Of a stretch of 19,187 bases of DNA, positions 14,712 to 19,187 are shown piece by piece (the stretch's first letter is position 1; every line of letters starts with the position of its first letter). A program made the position numbers and the translations under genes. The notes below the pieces were generated by a model. That model was not told the DNA's origin. It saw only the letters and a list, made by a program, of their open reading frames with translations, and ran no database searches. The DNA lies in assembly GCA_041669745.1 (NCBI GenBank), contig JBAYAO010000019.1:1-19187 (forward strand). Direction: 5' to 3'. The stretch comes from JBAZDV01 sp041669745. GTDB lineage: Archaea > Thermoplasmatota > Thermoplasmata > Methanomassiliicoccales > Methanomethylophilaceae.

Positions 14712-15713
14712 ATGACCTTGGACAGTGTCATTGATGCGATAAGGTCCTTTCCTGGAATCACCAGAAAGCACACAATCCATGAGATAGTCAGGTTCTTACC
14801 GACCGCCTCCTTCGTCAACGTTGTGGCTTCTGAAGGGGAGGATGCTGCGGCCATCGAGTTCGGTGACGATTGTATTTTGTTCGCGGCGGATGGGATAATG
14901 GAGTCCCTTGTGAGAGCCGACCCCTACTATGCAGGATACTTCGCCGTTCTGGTAAATGTGAACGATATTGCCGCAATGGGCGGTAAATCATTGGCAATGG
15001 TGGACGTCATGTCAGTGAAGGAGGACAAGGTCTGCATACAGATATTGAAAGGGATGGAGCGTGCCGTAAGGAAGTTCAACGTTCCGATCGTGGGGGGACA
15101 CACACACCCTGATTGTCAATACCATGCCATCGATATCTCCATTATAGGCTCGGTTCCCAGAGCGGATTTGATCAGGAGCGATACGGCACAGGCCGGAGAC
15201 GATATAGTTTTCGTTATGGATCTGGAAGGATTCTTCCCGCCGAATCTGAAGTATGCATGGGATACGACATCCAAGAAAGATGACAAGATAGTCCAGGATC
15301 AGATGTCGGCGATGTGCGTGATAGCATCAAGGCACCTGTGTCATGCGGCCAAAGATATGAGCAATCCCGGCTGCATCGGAACAATCGGCATGCTACTGGA
15401 ATCTTCCGGAAAAGGGGGATGGATCGATCTGGATCTCATTCCGATCCCAGAAGGTGTGGATTTCATCCAATGGATTTTGGCATATCAGGGATGCGGATTC
15501 GTCTTTGCATGTCCGCGTCAAAATTCCAAAGAGATAATCGAACTGTTCAAGAGTGTCGGGTGCGAAGGTGCCGTTGTGGGCACGGTCGACGAAGGTCCGA
15601 TCCTTTCTCTCAGATCGGGAGGTCGGGAAAAAGTACTGTTCGACTTCGGCAAGGAGATAATCACGGGGTGTAATCCCAGGATCGCAGAGAAAGGCGTTAG
15701 GCCACAAGGGTAG
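14712..15713 (+). CDS. AIR synthase-related protein, methanogenesis marker 2 family
   Basis: A 333-aa member of the PurM/ThiL/HypE/SelD (AIR synthase) superfamily, which bind ATP and activate a carboxyl, amide or similar group. The N-terminus SVIDAIRSFPGITRKHTIHEIVRFLP is characteristic of the subfamily annotated as methanogenesis marker protein 2. Next come the acidic ATP/metal motif EGEDAAAIEFGDD, VNVNDIAAMGGKSLAMVDVMS, the glycine loop VGGHTHPD, and the C-terminal domain with DMSNPGCIGTIGMLLESSGKGG and GCGFVFAC. The role in methanogens is not established; its presence is the strongest sign that the host is a methanogen. ATG 14712 is 25 bp after a TATA element and is probably leaderless. 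The TAG stop at 15711-15713 lies at or just inside the predicted 3' end of the SRP RNA gene on the opposite strand. Confidence 0.85.
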   Translation: MTLDSVIDAIRSFPGITRKHTIHEIVRFLPTASFVNVVASEGEDAAAIEFGDDCILFAADGIMESLVRADPYYAGYFAVLVNVNDIAAMGGKSLAMVDVMSVKEDKVCIQILKGMERAVRKFNVPIVGGHTHPDCQYHAIDISIIGSVPRADLIRSDTAQAGDDIVFVMDLEGFFPPNLKYAWDTTSKKDDKIVQDQMSAMCVIASRHLCHAAKDMSNPGCIGTIGMLLESSGKGGWIDLDLIPIPEGVDFIQWILAYQGCGFVFACPRQNSKEIIELFKSVGCEGAVVGTVDEGPILSLRSGGREKVLFDFGKEIITGCNPRIAEKGVRPQG

Positions 15714-16010
15714 ACGTAATTTCCACCGCAAGTGATTCACATCGCTTCTCGACCCCGCTTCCCTGCGAGCGTCAGTAGTTCAAGGTAAGGCTGCTCCCGT
15801 CAGGGCCTGACCCGTTCTCCTCGATTGGTGCATCCTTGACGACCCTCCGGTCGTCTCAGGTGCAGACGCCGACCCCGCAAGACAGGATCTCATAGTTACT
15901 TTGTGGGCTTGTGGCTTCCATGAACGCCGTCCCCTGCTGTCACCTCCGCGTATTGACGGTTTCGGTATACAAGGATACGCCAAACATCCCGGTCTAGCCT
16001 AACGGATACC
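15708..16010 (-). ncRNA. Signal recognition particle RNA (archaeal 7S type)
   Basis: RNA core of the signal recognition particle, which targets nascent membrane and secreted proteins. On the minus strand the Alu-type 5' domain is visible (GGCTAGACCGGG, GTTTGGCGTATCCT, TGTATACCGAAACCGTC), close to known archaeal 7S RNAs. Helix 6 is GACGACC-GGAG-GGTCGTC (15838-15855) with the expected GNAR loop for SRP19. Helix 8 is GGTCAGGCCC-TGAC-GGGAGCAGCC (15789-15812), the SRP54 site. The conserved GTCAGG and AGCAGC sides are intact, but the loop is TGAC instead of GGAA. The 5' end is set from a TATA box (16026-16033). The 3' end is estimated from pairing of GGTA near 16010 with TACC near 15709. Both ends are uncertain by several bases; length is about 300 nt, normal for archaea. 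Confidence 0.92.
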
Positions 16011-16025
16011 TCTAAGCATGTTGCA

Positions 16026-16033
16026 TATTTAAT
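16026..16033 (-). promoter_or_regulatory. TATA box of SRP RNA
   Basis: On the minus strand ATTAAATATGC lies about 20-25 bp before the predicted RNA 5' end, the right distance for an archaeal promoter. Confidence 0.5.
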
Positions 16034-16111
16034 TTCTTGTGAAAATTCAGTGCTGAAATGTCTTTTTGTGTAAAAACAATGTACAAAATTTTTGCTGGAT
16101 ACTTCGCCCAT

Positions 16112-16167
16112 ACAATGGTTTATATATTGTTTTTGGGATGTGGTTGAAACCGTGCTAAGTGTTAGCA
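16112..16167 (+). promoter_or_regulatory. Promoter and inverted repeat of the symporter operon
   Basis: TTTATATAT (16119-16127) is a strong TATA box sitting inside an inverted pair ACAAT (16112-16116) / ATTGT (16126-16130). Initiation is expected near 16148. Just after it lies the perfect inverted repeat TGCTAA-GTG-TTAGCA (16153-16167), about 20 bp before the first start codon. It could be a repressor operator or a small hairpin at the mRNA start. Confidence 0.55.
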
Positions 16168-16187
16168 TGTTACAATGAGATGATTTG

Positions 16188-16301
16188 ATGTTCGGTATTG
16201 ATGACCCATGGATCTGGGGAGGTTACTTGGCCTGTTTTGCAACGGTCATTTTCTGTTGTGTATATGCGTGGCTGAAGAAAGACAGTGACGGTGACAAATA
16301 A
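16188..16301 (+). CDS. Symporter small accessory membrane protein
   Basis: A 37-aa protein, MFGIDDPWIWGGYLACFATV at its start, with a single hydrophobic segment (about residues 8-29) and a charged tail (KKDSDGDK). The FGxDDPWIWGxYL beginning is typical of the very small proteins encoded directly before sodium:solute symporters in methanogens and some bacteria, thought to be accessory subunits. Its TAA stop overlaps the symporter ATG (TAATG at 16299-16303), so the two are translationally coupled. It is the first gene of the operon and follows the promoter at 16119-16127. A GAGATGATTT purine-rich stretch precedes the ATG. Confidence 0.85.
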   Translation: MFGIDDPWIWGGYLACFATVIFCCVYAWLKKDSDGDK

Positions 16302-17962
16302 TGAATACGACCGTTTTCATCATCATGACCATACTGTTCCTCACGGTCACAATGTTCCTGGGGTGGTATGGGTACAGGCAGACACGAGGATCCGACGAGT
16401 TCCTTCTCGGTACAAGGAAGATCAGTCCTGTCATACTGGCCCTGTCTTACGGAGCGACTTTTCTGAGTGCATCCGCAATCGTCGGCTTCGGCGGTCAGGC
16501 GGCGAAGTACGGAATGTCGCTGGTCTGGTTGGTCTTTCTGAACCTTTTTGTGGGATTGGTCGTGGCTTTCACTATTTTCGGAAAACCTACAAGAAGACTC
16601 GGAAAAAAATTGGGGGCGTATACGTTTTCCGATCTGCTCGGAAAAAGATTCGAATCACCCTCCATCAGAACGCTGAGTGCGCTCATCATTCTGGTGGGGA
16701 TGCCGATATATTGTGCGGCGGTGATGCTGGGCGGTGTAAATTTTTTGGAGGCCGTTACGGGAATCAACAGAAATATCGCACTATTGGTATTTGCGTTGAT
16801 AACCGCATTGTATGTCACATATGGCGGGATAATCGCCGTCATCTACAACGACGCTCTGCAGGCCGGCGTAATGTTCATCGGAATGGCTGTGATTCTTATC
16901 TTCACGTACCTTGTTCTCGGCAATGGCAGTCTGGACATATTCGGTGTAAACTCAAATCTATCCAATCTGTGGGATGTGACGCTCTCGGGATCAGGTAAGC
17001 TTCAGGCATTGAGTGATTCGGGAATGAACGGCTGGACATCGTTCTCGACATTCGGAAGCGATGTTTGGCTGACGGTTGTGACGACATTCCTGCTCGGTGT
17101 GGGTATCGGTGCACTTGCACAGCCACAGTTGGTGGCCAGGTTCATGACCGCCTCTGATGATAGAAGTATGACGAAGTCCTTGGTCGTCGGAAGCATATTC
17201 ATGCTCGTCATCGTCGGTTCGGCATACACGGTTGGTGCCTTGACCAATGTATATTTCTACAATGAGTACGGACAGGTGGCCATAGACTATGTGAGTAATG
17301 TCGATATGATAATGCCGACATTCGTGATAGAGTTGTTCTCAGGGGTGACATTCGGCGATATATTCACATCTCTGTTTGTTTTGGCCCTGTTGTGTGCATC
17401 TATCTCGACGATGAGTGCATTGTTGCATACCATGGGCGTCTCCGGGGGATACGACCTGTGGTCGCAGATACAAACGAGACGCGGAAAGATCAGGTCCGGT
17501 ACGGATGTCCATTCTCTGAAAGCGGATCGTACCATGACGTTGGTAATGACGTTTGTCGTCGTTGTGGTGGCGTTCTATATGCCTGAGAACATCATCGCGA
17601 AGGCAACATCCATATTCATGGGGCTGACGGCTGCGACTCTTCTACCAGCCTATGCGTATTGTCTATTCTGTAAAGGAAAGCCGAATGTGAACGGTGCGAG
17701 ACTGAGTATCATCGTCGGATCGGTATCATGGGCATTTTGGGCATTCTTCGTCAACGGCGGAATTGCCAACATGATAGGATTATGTCATGTGATCTTCGGT
17801 GTCAACACATTGCTCGCAGGTCCACTGACGTTCGTAGACCCTCTGATAATAGGATTGCCTCTGTCGGTCATCGCGCTGATAATAGGATGTATGATCAAAC
17901 CGAGTTGCTCTGGATCAGCCGGAGAGATGCTTACAAAAGGCGTATCGGAGCACAGTGACTGA
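16301..17962 (+). CDS. Sodium:solute symporter (SSS/SLC5 family)
   Basis: A 553-aa polytopic membrane protein of the SSS family (PutP/PanF type), which imports a small organic solute driven by a sodium gradient. The first helix is followed by the family-typical GWYGYRQTRGSDEFLLGTRKISP and the LSYGATFLSASAIVGFGGQAAKYGMSLVW core. YVTYGGIIAVIYNDALQAGVMFIG matches the conserved helix-6 region with its YGG and D..Q elements; GALAQPQLVARFMTA is also typical. About 13 hydrophobic segments are visible. The substrate cannot be deduced; candidates in methanogens include amino acids, carboxylates and osmolytes. ATG 16301 overlaps the small accessory gene stop and has GGTGA upstream. A strong hairpin follows 13 bp after the stop. 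Confidence 0.9.
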   Translation: MNTTVFIIMTILFLTVTMFLGWYGYRQTRGSDEFLLGTRKISPVILALSYGATFLSASAIVGFGGQAAKYGMSLVWLVFLNLFVGLVVAFTIFGKPTRRLGKKLGAYTFSDLLGKRFESPSIRTLSALIILVGMPIYCAAVMLGGVNFLEAVTGINRNIALLVFALITALYVTYGGIIAVIYNDALQAGVMFIGMAVILIFTYLVLGNGSLDIFGVNSNLSNLWDVTLSGSGKLQALSDSGMNGWTSFSTFGSDVWLTVVTTFLLGVGIGALAQPQLVARFMTASDDRSMTKSLVVGSIFMLVIVGSAYTVGALTNVYFYNEYGQVAIDYVSNVDMIMPTFVIELFSGVTFGDIFTSLFVLALLCASISTMSALLHTMGVSGGYDLWSQIQTRRGKIRSGTDVHSLKADRTMTLVMTFVVVVVAFYMPENIIAKATSIFMGLTAATLLPAYAYCLFCKGKPNVNGARLSIIVGSVSWAFWAFFVNGGIANMIGLCHVIFGVNTLLAGPLTFVDPLIIGLPLSVIALIIGCMIKPSCSGSAGEMLTKGVSEHSD

Positions 17963-17975
17963 TAGCAAGGCGCCG

Positions 17976-17998
17976 TGGCGGGGCGTATGACCCCGCCA
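17976..17998. terminator. Bidirectional terminator-like hairpin
   Basis: TGGCGGGG (17976-17983) pairs perfectly with CCCCGCCA (17991-17998) around a 7-nt loop. It lies between the converging symporter and ligase genes. There is no T-run on either side, so it may act as a processing or stability element rather than a classical terminator. Confidence 0.5.
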
Positions 17999-18037
17999 TT
18001 ACACAACGGCAGATGGTCTGTCCGCGTTCACGCTACC

Positions 18038-19187
18038 TCAGTCATAGTTTCTGTTATCGGTTACGTGTTTCGCCTTCCCTTCGAATCTCTCCAGGGTTCC
18101 TGGCAGTACAAGTTTCACTTCCGCTTTGATGTTCAGTATCTCTTTCAATCTCACATCTAGTCTCTTTGCCATCTTCGACAATTCGATCATATCGTCGGTA
18201 ATGGATTCTTCGTTAAGCTCGACCTCCACCCTCAGGTTGTCCATGTAGTTTACGTTGCTGAGGGTAAGATGATAGAACGGGCTGAGGAAAGGCATTTCGC
18301 CTATGACGGACTCTATCTGAGATGGGAAGACATTGATGCCCCTGACGACCATCATGTCGTCCGTCCTGCCAGAGAGTCTCTGCAAGCGCGGATGCGTTCT
18401 CCCGCAGGGACATTTTTCCCAGCTAAGGCTCGAGATATCTCCGATCCTATATCGAATAAGCGGAAAGGCCTCCTTCTGCAGCATGGTGACCACAAGTTCT
18501 CCGCGTTCCCCCTCCTTACAAGGATTCCCTTCCTCATCCAATATCTCCATCAAACAGAGGTCCGCCCAGACATGGGCACCCTTCTGTTCGCTGCATTCGA
18601 GGAACATCGGACCATAGAATTCGCTCGCACCATAGCAATTGTGCACATGTATGCCCGTACGGTCCTGGAGTTTCTTCCTCATGCTCTCCGACCACGGCTC
18701 CCCTCCTGCTATGGCCATTCTGACCTTTGTATCTTTACGTATATCGATCCCTTTCTGTTCGCATGTGTCCGCTATATGAAAGAGATACGATGGTGTTCCT
18801 GCAAGTGTCGTCACGGGAAGATCGATCATCAGATCTATCTGACGATTGGTGTTTCCGGTACTGGTAGGAAGAACGGTCGCGCCTATTTTCTCACCTGCGG
18901 CATGTATTCCCAGGCCTCCTGTGAACAGACCGTAACCGTGGCTGTTCTGAAGCATATCCTTTTTACCCATTCCGAAGGAGGTCATTCCCCTTGCCAAGGA
19001 TTCCGACCAATTTTCCAGGTCGTTGTGCGTGTAGCCAACGACCGTCGGTTTTCCGGTCGTGCCGGATGAGACATGCACTCTGACGATCTCATCATAGGGC
19101 CTCATGAAGAGTTTATCGGGATAATTGTCCCTCAGATCCGTTTTCTTCATGAAAGGAAGTTTTCGTATGTCGTCCAATGTCCTGATG
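18038..19187 (-). CDS. Phenylacetate-CoA ligase family protein, 5' end outside the window
   Basis: The C-terminal 383 or so residues of an adenylate-forming enzyme of the PaaK family, which activates an arylacetate with ATP and forms the CoA thioester. The frame is open to base 19187 and the first visible residues, IRTLDDIRKLPFMKKTDLRDNYP, match the PaaK N-terminal region, so roughly 50 residues are missing. Visible are the phosphate loop VSSGTTGKP, HGYGLFTGGLG, the NCYGASEFYGP adenine/aryl-binding block, GERGELVVT, PLIRYRIGDIS and the C-terminal GRTDDMMVVRGINVFPSQIE hinge. In archaea such ligases can work with indolepyruvate-type oxidoreductases, a piece of which lies at the other end of the window. 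The true substrate may be phenylacetate, indoleacetate or another acid. Confidence 0.9.
   Translation of the reverse strand, partial: IRTLDDIRKLPFMKKTDLRDNYPDKLFMRPYDEIVRVHVSSGTTGKPTVVGYTHNDLENWSESLARGMTSFGMGKKDMLQNSHGYGLFTGGLGIHAAGEKIGATVLPTSTGNTNRQIDLMIDLPVTTLAGTPSYLFHIADTCEQKGIDIRKDTKVRMAIAGGEPWSESMRKKLQDRTGIHVHNCYGASEFYGPMFLECSEQKGAHVWADLCLMEILDEEGNPCKEGERGELVVTMLQKEAFPLIRYRIGDISSLSWEKCPCGRTHPRLQRLSGRTDDMMVVRGINVFPSQIESVIGEMPFLSPFYHLTLSNVNYMDNLRVEVELNEESITDDMIELSKMAKRLDVRLKEILNIKAEVKLVLPGTLERFEGKAKHVTDNRNYD

Noticed and set aside
15780..16168. Minus-strand open frames over the SRP RNA region
   Set aside because: They coincide with the SRP RNA, whose conserved helices explain the sequence better than protein coding.
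18269..19069. 266-codon plus-strand open frame opposite the CoA ligase gene
   Set aside because: Shadow of a strongly conserved gene; composition is atypical and no start signals are present.
1..19187. CRISPR arrays, insertion sequences, prophage or integrase genes
   Set aside because: No regularly spaced long repeats, transposase motifs or terminal inverted repeats were seen; the repeats found are short promoter-linked motifs.

Overview
The window is archaeal. It carries ribosomal proteins eS19, eL39 and eL31, a PDCD5-family protein, aIF6, an archaeal/eukaryotic-type leucyl-tRNA synthetase, a DUF373 membrane protein, archaeal MptE, a 7S-type SRP RNA, and TATA boxes placed about 25 bp before start codons. 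A methanogenesis-marker-2 family gene points to a methanogen. The many apparently leaderless starts (several GTG) and moderate GC suggest a Thermoplasmata-type methanogen, most likely Methanomassiliicoccales. That placement is inference, not proof.

Left part (1-1570): the 3' end of a 2-oxoacid (indolepyruvate-type) ferredoxin oxidoreductase gamma/beta subunit converges on a minus-strand pair. The pair is a double ribbon-helix-helix (RHH) regulator followed by a very short FtsZ homologue that lacks the C-terminal domain and the T7 catalytic aspartates. Three TTGTCATGC repeats surround the TATA box of this pair, which looks like autoregulation.

1570-5290: leuS on plus, then ubiX (flavin prenyltransferase) on minus. 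5290-5400: a gene-free stretch with a TATA box, three successive hairpins and a T-rich end, here proposed as an unannotated small RNA. 5411-7371: translation operon rps19e-pdcd5-rpl39e-rpl31e-eif6, with a hairpin at the predicted mRNA 5' end.

7365-11436: a metallo-beta-lactamase-fold hydrolase (minus), a leaderless DUF373-mptE pair (plus) and an M50 site-2 protease (minus), packed so tightly that converging genes overlap. 11471-13618: class III ribonucleotide reductase nrdD (minus) with its terminator. 13619-14105: an AT-rich gene-free region with tandem TTATCA repeats; a nearly identical repeat lies in the core promoter of the next gene, a predicted winged-helix protein, suggesting a shared regulator. 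That gene ends in a TAG that is in frame with the downstream methanogenesis-marker-2 gene.

Right part: SRP RNA (minus, about 15708-16010) whose helix 8 has an unusual UGAC loop; a two-gene operon for a 37-aa membrane accessory protein and a sodium:solute symporter, with an inverted repeat just after the promoter; a strong terminator hairpin; and the 3' part of a phenylacetate-CoA ligase family gene running off the window. The oxidoreductase fragment and the ligase at the two ends could act in the same arylacetate/aromatic amino acid metabolism, but they are 18 kb apart.
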